The translations under genes were made by a program, and so were the position numbers. A model generated the notes under the pieces. That model was not told the DNA's origin. It saw only the letters and a list, made by a program, of their open reading frames with translations, and made no database searches. A DNA stretch of 64,000 nt from Phytophthora sp. 'mugwort' (lineage: Eukaryota; Oomycota; Peronosporomycetes; Peronosporales; Peronosporaceae), in NCBI GenBank assembly GCA_033558025.1, contig JAUCEF010000017.1, positions 2,294,001-2,358,000 of the forward strand. The letters are read 5' to 3'. Shown here in pieces: positions 31,893 to 40,817 of the stretch; position 1 is the stretch's first letter; the number at the start of each line of letters is the position of its first letter.

Positions 31893-32829
31893 ATGGGCGC
31901 GAAGCAGAGTGCGCTGAAGAAAGAAGTTGCTGCCCTTCAACATGAGGCTCGGAAAAGGTCGGCAAAACACCAAGAAGAGCTGGCAGCTGTGACAAAAGAA
32001 AAGCGTCAGCTACAAGGGAAAATCGACGAGCTGCATGCTACTGTAAGTTAGTTGTCACTACATCTTCTGCTATAGGATTGAAGTGTGTTATATAGATGAA
32101 CGATTGCATGCGCAGGTGACGCAAGCTCAAGAGGAAGCAGAGAAAACAAAGGCTGAAGCTCGTGAACGAGAGGAGCGCATGAAGGCCTTGAAGTGGGAGC
32201 TAGTTCGCCAGCTCAGAGTGACCGGATCCCCCACCCCAACCAGCTCTCGTGGGTCGCTATCTCCATCGTCTTCAACACGAATAGCTCTGAACTGGAGACT
32301 AAACGACGACGTGGTATTGCGACAATCTGTCTTGTCGCCGAAAGGGGCTGCAGCGTCACCAAAAGAGGCACCCGCGCCAAATGACACAGCAACCAGCACA
32401 AACCGTCCCCTGACAACAACGACAAGTCTGCTAGCCCCTCGTCGGTCCCTATTAAAAAACTCAGAGCCGGCAAGCACTATTCCTAACCCGGACCAAGCGT
32501 TCGATACCAAGGAAGTCAACCAACCTTCAGAAGCAACGGCATCCAAGCTCAGACCCACCTCATTACCCGACAGCAAAATCGACAGTGGCGATACAACCGA
32601 GCTAAAGCAAGACGACGACGATGACAACGATGAGTCGAAAATCGAGAGCAGTTATGACGACTCACCGCACCGCTTCAGCGACACCAAGGCCGAAGACAAC
32701 GGCTCCACTTCGGCAGCTTCCGCCAAATCTTACCGTAACACTGCACAGAGCAAGGACAGCGATGAAGACAGCCCGAGGAGCAACAACATCTGTAACTTTT
32801 CCGAAGATGACAGCAGCAACAGCTCGTAG
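31893..32829 (+). CDS. Candidate N-myristoylated coiled-coil/disordered protein (2 exons)
   Basis: Exon 1 (31893-32042) and exon 2 (32116-32829) join in phase 0 across a 73-nt GT-AG intron to give 287 residues. The protein begins MGAKQSALKK: Gly2, Ser6 and nearby lysines fit the N-myristoyltransferase consensus M-G-x-x-x-S/T followed by basic residues, so membrane anchoring is likely. Residues 8-90 are a charged coiled coil. The rest is Ser/Thr/Pro-rich and then acidic (DDDDDNDESKIESSYDD), with the look of a disordered phosphorylated tail. No enzyme domain is visible and I do not know a family name. The gene follows the membrane-protein gene by 150 bases on the same strand. Confidence 0.7.
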
Positions 32830-33131
32830 TCAAAGCGTAAACCAATGCACTTCTGCGATGTGCGCCACATCGGTCATCGTCATCGGATTTAACACACAAA
32901 ATTGCAGAACTTTATTTAACCCACCCCTTGCTACAACGTGCAATGATTGGCTGTAAAATATTTACCTGGCCGTGATTGGGTGCACGATGGAAACTTGGCC
33001 TTTTTCCTGTGGGTTTTTCTTAGCGTTGATTCCCCTGAGCCAAAACAAACGAGGCCAAGCGATCATCGGCGGCCGTTGCGACCGCCCCCCACGTCGCACA
33101 ACACAGCCGCACAGCACTGCATCAGACAGCG

Positions 33132-35897
33132 ATGGAAGGCCGCGAGCGTTTGCAGATCGACACGGAGGTACCGTCCAATGTGTATGCGCTGGACCTGCAA
33201 AAGCTCAGCCGGCTGGCGCGAATCCCCGAGGCCGAACTTGTGCGCGGCATGCAATCCGAGGACGCCGTGGATATGCAGGGCGTCGTGGTGAACCGCGGCC
33301 AAGAGGTGCCCTTCGAGGCCGTCGGCAAGACACCAGAGGATGATGAGGACGTCACCAGCCCGTTCCAGCACGGCAGCCCGTCGCCCGTGGGCACCGCGGA
33401 CTCGGGCGTCAAGCAGGTGCTACTCACAGCGGCCTCCAGCACCATGTGTCTGGACGGCTCGGATACGCCTAAGTGCCTTATCATGCTCGGTGAGTACACA
33501 CTCATCGAGCATATCCTGGCGCAGCTGTTCGTCGCTGGCATGGAGAGAGTCGTGATCATCATTTCGTACTTCGGCCATGAGATCATGGAGCACGTCAAGG
33601 AGAGTTTCCTATACTCAAAACTGCAGATCGAGTTCCTAAATCTAGGAGAAGAGACGCCCTACGGCCATGCACGGACGTTACTCTCCGCCAGAGAGATGTT
33701 CACCAAGCCCTTTTTGATTCACACGGCAGATCATATCTTCGACAGAGCCATTATCAGTCGTTTGGCTCATTTCGAGCTGGAAGGATGCGTCGCTTGTGTG
33801 CTTGTGGATGCCGATAAGCAGAAGCTGAAGGGTCTGCCGCCTACAGCAGGGAAAGTGCTGCTGGATACGACGAATGGAACTATTCGCAAGATTGGACGAG
33901 GACTGAAGCAGTTTGACGCTATTGATGCAGGATTGTTCTTGACGACGGGAAGGCTTTTTGCTGCACTGGAGATGCTGGCGTATGAGAAGCCCAAGTTTTC
34001 GCTTGCCGAGGCGTTGAATGTATTGCGCCCAAGTTATGGATTGAAATATTTGGAGACGGAAGGAGATGCGTGGCTTAGTGTTGAAACACAGGCACAGTTG
34101 GATGCTGTTATGGCGAATGATAGCACTGCGTCGCTCTCGCCGTGGCCGGTGTTTGTCGCGAAGGAACCAGCAAAGGAGGCGCCCTCATTACCGACGACCC
34201 CTGGTGGCAGGAATGTATTTCTGGCTGTATCAGCAGCTGACGATGACTCGATGTTGCGTGCAGTTGATGCACATGTTCGTCAATCGGCAGACGTGTTTGA
34301 AGGATTTGTGGTAGGTGTAAACCAGCTTCAGGAAGTGGACGACAGTAACATATCTGCACCCGCCGGGGCGTCTGTGCAAGCCCATGAAACTACACCACTG
34401 CTTGGTGCTTTGGGAAGGTCTCCCTCGCGTCGTGACCGTCAGGGATCAAATGCATCATTGGCCATTCGTCGTAAGAGAAGTTCGTTCTTGGAACAGACTG
34501 AGGATTCATTCGTGCTATCCATACCGTTCGAGCAACCTAACGTCACGGTTGATATCACTACCTCCCACGGCGAACCTGGGATCTCTTCAGCTATGGAGCG
34601 GAATGCGTATCTGATCGAGCTTCCGCAGGTGACGACAACTGGAGGCGGCCTAAGTGCGATACAGGAGACCTCGCAGCAGTTTGTGCTTGCTGTGCCCGAC
34701 AGCGATACATTGTACAAACGCCCTAGTTTATTGCGTCGTTTATCTTCGCTTCCTACTGACGTCAAGGATATTGCTGTGGAAACGGTCGAGCTCCGCAACG
34801 GAACAATGGAATTGCAGCTGCTTGTGAAGCGACAAGTACCGTTCATTGGCTACGTGCTGCTACTGGCTGCACTGTTCACAATTTCGTCTATGGGTGCGGC
34901 ATTGGACTTGCAGCGTAACGTCGACCCATTCATGAAGCTGTTTTGGCGCACGACGGCGTCTCTGGTAGTGTTCATCCCGCTTGCTGGTGCTGCGTTGTAT
35001 GACCAAGGCTTACCGCAATTTTCGACCCGGAATATGATTCTCTTCCTGATGTGCTCGCTCTCCTATGCGGTCTTCCTTATGACGTTTCTCTGGTCGCTGG
35101 CGCACACATCCATTGATCACGCTTACATATTTAACAACTGCCACTCGCTGCTCATGGTCGTGGGCCGCTTGCTGCTCGGGCGGTACGTGTCGCAGTTCGA
35201 GGGTCTGGGCACTGCAATCGGCGTGATTGGCGGTGCGCTCACAACGCTGGATCACCAGCAATCGTCATCGCCGGGAGCTGAAGTAGTGCAGGTATCGTTG
35301 GCTGGAGATCTTGTAGCACTTGTTGGTGCCGTGGGAGGTGCAGTTTACCTCATTACAGCTAAGAAACTGCGTACTGAGATGGATATAAGTATCCTGTTCG
35401 TGGGAATGTTTACACTTCTCGCGCTGCTGATCTTCCCCATGTTCTCGCTGCTGGAGATTCCATTTGAGGCATCTTGGGATCCCGAAATGGGGCTATTCGG
35501 CTGGCTAGACCCGTCGCGTGCGGCGTCCGAAGCTTATATTGTTCTCGTGTGTACACTCGTTGGTACGCTTGGTTACATCGCTGTGATGAAATACTTTGCC
35601 CCCATCGTTGTGTCCGTTGTGATGCTTGTGGAGCCTGTGCTGGCCGCGTTCATGGGCGTTGCAGTGGGTGTTGACGTGTTCCCCGGTCTGCTCACGATTG
35701 TGGGCTCGCTGCTGATTATTGGAGGCACAGCTCTCGTGGTCATGTCCAACTCGTCCAAGACCCAGACGATCGACGCGACGCAGGCCATGTCGTCCACCAC
35801 GACGGCCGTGCCGCGAGGTCTCAGCTCCGCCACCGCCGGCGGTCTCAAACTACCGCAGACGACCACCCCTACGACAAACTTAAGATACATTGTTTAA
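33132..35897 (+). CDS. Sugar nucleotidyltransferase-like / EamA (DMT) transporter fusion
   Basis: A single 921-residue frame. Residues about 95-330 resemble NTP-transferases of the CDP-inositol/GDP-mannose synthase type: PKCLIMLGEYTLIEHILAQL, then MERVVIIISYFGHEI, then THIADHIFD-like IHTADHIFD (metal-binding Asp kept) and YGLKYLETEGDAWLSVET. The glycine-rich G-x-G-x-R nucleotide loop expected before P-K is replaced by A-A-S-S-T-M, and the W-x-D-I-D-T motif reads W-L-S-V-E-T, so catalysis is doubtful. Residues 330-565 are a linker. Residues 570-890 carry about ten membrane spans in two EamA repeats (FIGYVLLLAALFTISSMGAA … LLTIVGSLLIIGGTALVV), as in nucleotide-sugar and drug/metabolite transporters. 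It may be a transporter with a cytosolic sensor domain. Confidence 0.82.
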   Translation: MEGRERLQIDTEVPSNVYALDLQKLSRLARIPEAELVRGMQSEDAVDMQGVVVNRGQEVPFEAVGKTPEDDEDVTSPFQHGSPSPVGTADSGVKQVLLTAASSTMCLDGSDTPKCLIMLGEYTLIEHILAQLFVAGMERVVIIISYFGHEIMEHVKESFLYSKLQIEFLNLGEETPYGHARTLLSAREMFTKPFLIHTADHIFDRAIISRLAHFELEGCVACVLVDADKQKLKGLPPTAGKVLLDTTNGTIRKIGRGLKQFDAIDAGLFLTTGRLFAALEMLAYEKPKFSLAEALNVLRPSYGLKYLETEGDAWLSVETQAQLDAVMANDSTASLSPWPVFVAKEPAKEAPSLPTTPGGRNVFLAVSAADDDSMLRAVDAHVRQSADVFEGFVVGVNQLQEVDDSNISAPAGASVQAHETTPLLGALGRSPSRRDRQGSNASLAIRRKRSSFLEQTEDSFVLSIPFEQPNVTVDITTSHGEPGISSAMERNAYLIELPQVTTTGGGLSAIQETSQQFVLAVPDSDTLYKRPSLLRRLSSLPTDVKDIAVETVELRNGTMELQLLVKRQVPFIGYVLLLAALFTISSMGAALDLQRNVDPFMKLFWRTTASLVVFIPLAGAALYDQGLPQFSTRNMILFLMCSLSYAVFLMTFLWSLAHTSIDHAYIFNNCHSLLMVVGRLLLGRYVSQFEGLGTAIGVIGGALTTLDHQQSSSPGAEVVQVSLAGDLVALVGAVGGAVYLITAKKLRTEMDISILFVGMFTLLALLIFPMFSLLEIPFEASWDPEMGLFGWLDPSRAASEAYIVLVCTLVGTLGYIAVMKYFAPIVVSVVMLVEPVLAAFMGVAVGVDVFPGLLTIVGSLLIIGGTALVVMSNSSKTQTIDATQAMSSTTTAVPRGLSSATAGGLKLPQTTTPTTNLRYIV

Positions 35898-36136
35898 CAA
35901 CCACGCGACCTAGAAGGCCACAGCAGCAAGAGAGACAGAAGAGTCGACAAGTGTCCACAAGGACCGACATTTTCAAAATACATTTGCATATTACGTTGAA
36001 GTTGTGTTTTTCCGTTCTCTACTTACGTTGCACTAATAATTGTTTTAATAAATCCCTGGGGTAATTTCACCTGAATAAACTAAGATTCGTTAAGAAGTTG
36101 CTCTTAATATTACGTTGCTTCTTGCTAGTATTCCCC

Positions 36137-37471
36137 ATGGAGATTGTGGCGCTTAATGAGCGTCTGCGCGGCGACTTCTCGGCGCTCCTGAAGCTGCTTC
36201 CACCGCCCTACGCCGTCTCGGCCTACTCCACCTCGAAGTCCTCTATATCCCCTGCCAAATTTCCGGATCCCGCGTCCTCAGACGACGACTACACGCAGCA
36301 CTGCCGCCTTCTTTTGTGGCGTCTCAATTCCTACCAGTACGGCTCTGCCAGCGCGTTTCTGCTGGATCTGGAGCAGTTGGAGCGCGTGGCCGAGTCCTTA
36401 GAACTCAAACAGGAGGTGCAGAATCTACTGGGCCGTATCGCGGTCTCTGAGGGCGAGAAACAAGACCATGGGAGCCTCGTTAAGGTCTCCAACACGGCTG
36501 GGGCAACGGTCTCGTTGGGCTTGAGTAGCAGCGTCCCCGGACTACAGGAGGTTACGTCCAATGGCTCAGATGAAGCGGAGACAGCGACTAACACGACGTG
36601 GCTCTGTAATGTTTCGCTGGGGGGGCAGATCATGACTATCGGGACGTATAAGGGTCGAGAAGAGGCGTTGCAGGGATATGAGGAGCAGAGGAAGAAGATG
36701 GCGGATGACGCTGCCAGTTTCAATAAGTTAATGCAACTGGCTGATAAGGTAGAGGGGGAGCAACGCGATGAGGATAAGCGGGTGCTGGAGGAGGCGATGG
36801 CTCAGTGTCATCCGAGACTGACGACGATGAAGGTGTCGACGGTGGTTCCGCCTGTACCTGCCGCGAGTTGTACGGGCATGTCAGCGAGAGCGATTCCACG
36901 AACCGTGACGAAGTCTCTTGCAACGGCGGCATCCTCACCTGCGGCAAGTCCGGCGCCGTCGGAGGCAGGAACGTCACCACCGAGAGCTTCGAGAGCATCC
37001 AAGAGACAGAAAGCGGAAGATGCGAGTGCATTGACATCTGCGGCAAAGAAGCAGAAGGTCGAGTCGTCGAGTAACTCTGCCGCTAGCTCTTCCTCGGTGG
37101 GTAACCGTTCATATTTGAAGCTCCGGAGACTTGTTCAGAAGCGACTGTGTAAACACTTAAAAGGCCAGAAAGTGTGTGTGCTGCCGAGCCCTGACAAGCG
37201 CGACGAGACGAGATGGATTGCTTCGGGACGTCTGGAGGCTGGCAAGGTCTACTCGCTCCATAAGAAGAAGCAGATGACGTTCGCTGACTACGTTCGTGAC
37301 GAGCTGGGTCGTGCTGTGTCGGCTTGTGAGCACATGTTCCTCGTGCGAACGAAGGAAAGCATCGATGACCATTTGAAACTGTGTGACGCATTCTCGAACA
37401 AGGAGCGCGAGCTCGACCCACCCACTAAGCTAGATCCGATGAGAAACAGGAAGACATCGCGCAGACGCTAA
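36137..37471 (+). CDS. Unknown protein with nuclear-localisation-like basic segments
   Basis: 444 residues from the ATG at 36137 (MEIVALNERLRGDFSALLKL). An upstream in-frame ATG at 36098 adds a 13-residue hydrophobic leader and is less likely. Residues 1-120 are helical, 120-220 contain a Ser/Thr-rich stretch, and 255-320 are low-complexity Ala/Ser/Pro with two basic clusters (SKRQK and AAKKQKVE) that look like a bipartite nuclear signal. The conserved-looking C terminus (residues 325-440) reads YLKLRRLVQKRLCKHLKGQK and TRWIASGRLEAGKVYSLHKK. I do not recognise it. It converges on the Vps39 gene, stops 119 bases apart. Confidence 0.72.
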   Translation: MEIVALNERLRGDFSALLKLLPPPYAVSAYSTSKSSISPAKFPDPASSDDDYTQHCRLLLWRLNSYQYGSASAFLLDLEQLERVAESLELKQEVQNLLGRIAVSEGEKQDHGSLVKVSNTAGATVSLGLSSSVPGLQEVTSNGSDEAETATNTTWLCNVSLGGQIMTIGTYKGREEALQGYEEQRKKMADDAASFNKLMQLADKVEGEQRDEDKRVLEEAMAQCHPRLTTMKVSTVVPPVPAASCTGMSARAIPRTVTKSLATAASSPAASPAPSEAGTSPPRASRASKRQKAEDASALTSAAKKQKVESSSNSAASSSSVGNRSYLKLRRLVQKRLCKHLKGQKVCVLPSPDKRDETRWIASGRLEAGKVYSLHKKKQMTFADYVRDELGRAVSACEHMFLVRTKESIDDHLKLCDAFSNKERELDPPTKLDPMRNRKTSRRR

Positions 37472-37590
37472 CAAGGAGCGAGTACACGCCTTGTCTAATG
37501 AGTTTTTTTCTGTGCAAATTGCTATTCGCTATGAGCTTTCTACTACATTTTTTTTTCACAACCAACTCTTGCTACCGAAGCTGACTACGC

Positions 37591-40500
37591 TCATGAGAAG
37601 CGCTCACCCGTCACAGGACAAAGCTGGAGATTGCTGTTGGTGCAATTGTAATGCACAACCTTCCCGTTTGGGTACACAGCAAACACGATGTCGCCGATGC
37701 GTTTGTGGCACACAGGACAAAGCGTATTCGGGTCGATCTGCACACTCTGAGTCAGCCGCTCCACCCGGTCGCATTGAACCTGCAGATTGTAAACGTTCGA
37801 CAGCGACTTGGTGATGCTCATTTCGCGCACGTTGTGTGCACTATGCGGCAAGGCCTGTGCGAAGAATTCGCCCAGTTTCGATAACGATGTGGCCGGCGGC
37901 ACCATCTCCAGCACCGCTGCGCTGTCGAGACTCTTGCCGTGACGTCCAAGCAATTGGAAGCCAAAGTCGTTAAAGGCTGCCTTCTTGGACTCGTCACGAG
38001 GCGAGAAGCAGATCTTCAACAGTTCCATCAACGCGTCGTTGCGCTCCATGGCGGCAGCACCAGCTTCTGCTGGCAATCCCACCGACGGCGCACGGGCCCC
38101 ATACTTGACTGAATAACTCTCTGCACCACGCAAATCGTTCAACTCGTAGACCAGCGACGTGACAGCTTCTTCGTGTAGTGCACCACGACCACAAAGAATC
38201 ACAAACTCGTTGTACAATGGTTTGCCCTTAATCTTCTCCACTAGCGGTGCCACATCGTAGCGTGAAGAACCAGCCTTGAGGAATTTCAGTAGCCGCTTGC
38301 GCGCCTCGCCCAACTGTCCGGGCTCCTTGCCCGGTTGAGATTTCGACGGCACTTCCCCCTTGGCTACAAGTCGAAGTGTCTCGTCCAGATATTCCAGCGC
38401 CAAACGGGTGTGATGAGGATCCACCGCAATTGACGCACCGCCGTCGGGACCACGCGTGGACTCATCGTCGTCATCATTGTCACCAGCCAAGAAGTGACTG
38501 TAGCTGTCGTTAACTCCCAGCTCTGCAGCAGCAGGGTCAGCAAAGGCATTAAAGCCTCTACTGCTGCCCTCAGCAGTAACTCCGCTATCACCTCCTGTAG
38601 CTGTCGTACCCGTTAGCGCCGCTCCTATTTCGCCGGTTGCCTTGACGAGGGTCTCAAGATACCTTTGAACAATCGCAGGGTCGTTCGAATGCTCCCGCAA
38701 ATGAGCAACCACATCATTTGACGGTAATGGTGGCCGGCGGTCCGTGAAGATACGCAGAGCTTGCTTAGCAGACGTTGCCTTGATAATCCAAATCGACTGC
38801 TTGAAAATAAACTCGCTTTCAGACTCGGGCACAGACACGAGCACGTCAATGGCTGCCTCAATAGGTGACTTCGGTATGCCGCTTGAACCTCCGCGTTGTT
38901 TGTACTCGCCGTGATGCAGCAAAGCAAATATTTCCAGGGCTTCATCGTAGTGTTGGTGAGCACAGAGCAGTTGGCCTGCCTCGTAGTACAACTTGTGCTT
39001 CATCAGCAACGAACGACAAGCTTCCAGCTCCAGCGCGCAGCCTCCAAGAGATCCGGGCGGTCCTTCCACGTCCGAATTGGGTTCTTGAATGAGCACAAGC
39101 AGCTCCTTGTAACGTTTAAAGTGAACGTAAAGACGGAAGAGCGCCGTATCAATCGCCTCAACACGACGCGCATCCTTGGGGCTGGCGCTTGATACTGCAC
39201 GATCGCGTGCCGACGACATGGTGCGCACACGGGCGCGTGCCTTGTCTCGCATGTGCTTCTTGTATTGGTTGAGAAACTTGAGAAGCGCCTTCTGCGCAGC
39301 ATTCACGAGATCAGCAGCATCACTCTTGGCAACGTCACTACTTAGAGATGCACGTGGCGATGATAGCAGTTCCTGCACAACGGACGTAATATCGGGGGCT
39401 GAACTGCTTCCACGCGGGAGCACCTCGGGCTTGAACACTGAAGGCTCATACGCGAATGAGGAACACTGAAGCTCTGGGAAGAAGGCGATAAACTCGCACG
39501 GTTCAATTGCAGCACGGTACATGTAGTCAGCGGCCTGGTCGAACTCTAGTCGACGTAGCAGTGCTACCGTCGCCTGACGCTGGAAGCGCTTGATCTTGCT
39601 GCGTTGCTTGTCACTCGATAGTGACGAAATGGACTTTCTCACCAAGTTTTGCGCCTCATCAATCTGTCCACGATCCAAGAGCTCTCCAACCTGTTGCTCC
39701 AGCGGCATAGGCTCAATCTTCATAACACTGGACGTGCCGTTCGACTCTCGGACGCCGACAATAACAACATCCTCGCTATCTCCACTCGGTCTGGGCTCCA
39801 TATCCCACTTCATACCGTTAGCAAACATGCACACTGCTCGAGTCAGCGGCATGGTCTGCACGAGCGCTCCATCACTTGCCCGATGAATCTCGACGCCAAC
39901 TCTCGGTACTAACGCCAGTAAATAGGGCGACGAAAACTCCACGTGCTGTGGACTCTGAGACCAAGTCACGGAGTTCTTGGGCATTGTATCGCCCGTAAAG
40001 CTCACGAAAACCCCGACGCGATCCATCACAGCGACTAGAATCTCCTCTTTGGGTAGCAGCTTGACGACGGGGAACACTGTGGGGTCCTGGATCCCTGGGG
40101 AATTAATCTGTGTCGCGTCTCCAGACTTGTCATTGAGCAGGTAATAGTCCTTCCTGAAGCCAACCACCACTTTGTTCCTGTACCAGCTCATGGCTTCGGG
40201 CACGTCCTGTGTGCTGAACTCTCTTAGGAATGCATAACTCTTGTCACTACTGTGATACTGATAGATAGCAATCGCTTTCCGCTTGAGAAGTGCCACGCCG
40301 AGACGGAAGTGTGGCGGTCCGCGCTGGTTCACGCACACGAGTCGTACTTGGTGCATGTTGGCCTTCGAGAAGTCGAAGTCCAGTGGTTTGAGGTCCGTGG
40401 CGCCGTGGGCCGACACTTCCCCGTTGGAGACGACGATAAGCATGCGGATGTGAGGCACAGCCAGTAGCTGCTCCACGCGCTGGCTGTGTGGGAACGTGTA

Positions 40501-40677
40501 TGAGGCTGTAGATGTGGAGGTGCCCTTTCGTGTGTCGAACATGACGAGGCGCCCGTCCTTGGAGCCTACAACCACGCGTGAAGAGTAGTGCGTCACACAT
40601 TCTACCTTGCCCTCGAAGCCCGTGACCACGGCCGTGGAGCGGAACGCCACGCGCTGCTCGCCAGATGACGAGGACAT
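37591..40677 (-). CDS. VPS39: Vps39/Vam6-type HOPS tethering subunit
   Basis: An intron-free gene for 1,028 residues, close to the usual Vps39/TRAP1 length. The N-terminal 300 residues form a CNH (citron-homology) propeller (VECVTHYSSRVVVGSKDGRL, then MSWYRNKVVVGFRKDYYLLN). The middle is alpha-helical clathrin-repeat-like (QLLCAHQHYDEALEIFALLH). The C terminus ends with a zinc-binding module, CPVCHKRIGDIVFAVYPNG then VVHYNC and CPVTGERFS, typical of Vam6/Vps39 and TGFBRAP1. In yeast and animals this subunit belongs to the HOPS complex and binds Rab7/Ypt7 on late endosomes and vacuoles to drive fusion. TGFBRAP1 (CORVET Vps3-like) is the main alternative. An initiator-like element lies 30 bases upstream, and the gene is head-to-head with the photolyase gene. 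Confidence 0.85.
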   Translation of the reverse strand: MSSSSGEQRVAFRSTAVVTGFEGKVECVTHYSSRVVVGSKDGRLVMFDTRKGTSTSTASYTFPHSQRVEQLLAVPHIRMLIVVSNGEVSAHGATDLKPLDFDFSKANMHQVRLVCVNQRGPPHFRLGVALLKRKAIAIYQYHSSDKSYAFLREFSTQDVPEAMSWYRNKVVVGFRKDYYLLNDKSGDATQINSPGIQDPTVFPVVKLLPKEEILVAVMDRVGVFVSFTGDTMPKNSVTWSQSPQHVEFSSPYLLALVPRVGVEIHRASDGALVQTMPLTRAVCMFANGMKWDMEPRPSGDSEDVVIVGVRESNGTSSVMKIEPMPLEQQVGELLDRGQIDEAQNLVRKSISSLSSDKQRSKIKRFQRQATVALLRRLEFDQAADYMYRAAIEPCEFIAFFPELQCSSFAYEPSVFKPEVLPRGSSSAPDITSVVQELLSSPRASLSSDVAKSDAADLVNAAQKALLKFLNQYKKHMRDKARARVRTMSSARDRAVSSASPKDARRVEAIDTALFRLYVHFKRYKELLVLIQEPNSDVEGPPGSLGGCALELEACRSLLMKHKLYYEAGQLLCAHQHYDEALEIFALLHHGEYKQRGGSSGIPKSPIEAAIDVLVSVPESESEFIFKQSIWIIKATSAKQALRIFTDRRPPLPSNDVVAHLREHSNDPAIVQRYLETLVKATGEIGAALTGTTATGGDSGVTAEGSSRGFNAFADPAAAELGVNDSYSHFLAGDNDDDDESTRGPDGGASIAVDPHHTRLALEYLDETLRLVAKGEVPSKSQPGKEPGQLGEARKRLLKFLKAGSSRYDVAPLVEKIKGKPLYNEFVILCGRGALHEEAVTSLVYELNDLRGAESYSVKYGARAPSVGLPAEAGAAAMERNDALMELLKICFSPRDESKKAAFNDFGFQLLGRHGKSLDSAAVLEMVPPATSLSKLGEFFAQALPHSAHNVREMSITKSLSNVYNLQVQCDRVERLTQSVQIDPNTLCPVCHKRIGDIVFAVYPNGKVVHYNCTNSNLQLCPVTGERFS

Positions 40678-40705
40678 GGCGCTTTACTCGGGTTCTTTCG
40701 GATGT

Positions 40706-40712
40706 GAAGTGA
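40706..40712 (-). promoter_or_regulatory. Initiator-like element for the Vps39-type gene
   Basis: On the minus strand this reads TCACTTC, a match to the oomycete initiator YCAYTYY, about 30 bases before the ATG at 40677. The whole intergenic space to the photolyase ATG is only 101-140 bases, so both genes must use a compact bidirectional promoter. Confidence 0.4.
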
Positions 40713-40817
40713 GGGTGATACTACTACCGGTAAAAATACTCTTCGAACGGTACGACGGAACGAAAATGGTATGTAGCCATGTTGAGCGATGAGAAATGTA
40801 TCCAAAACCAAATCCGG

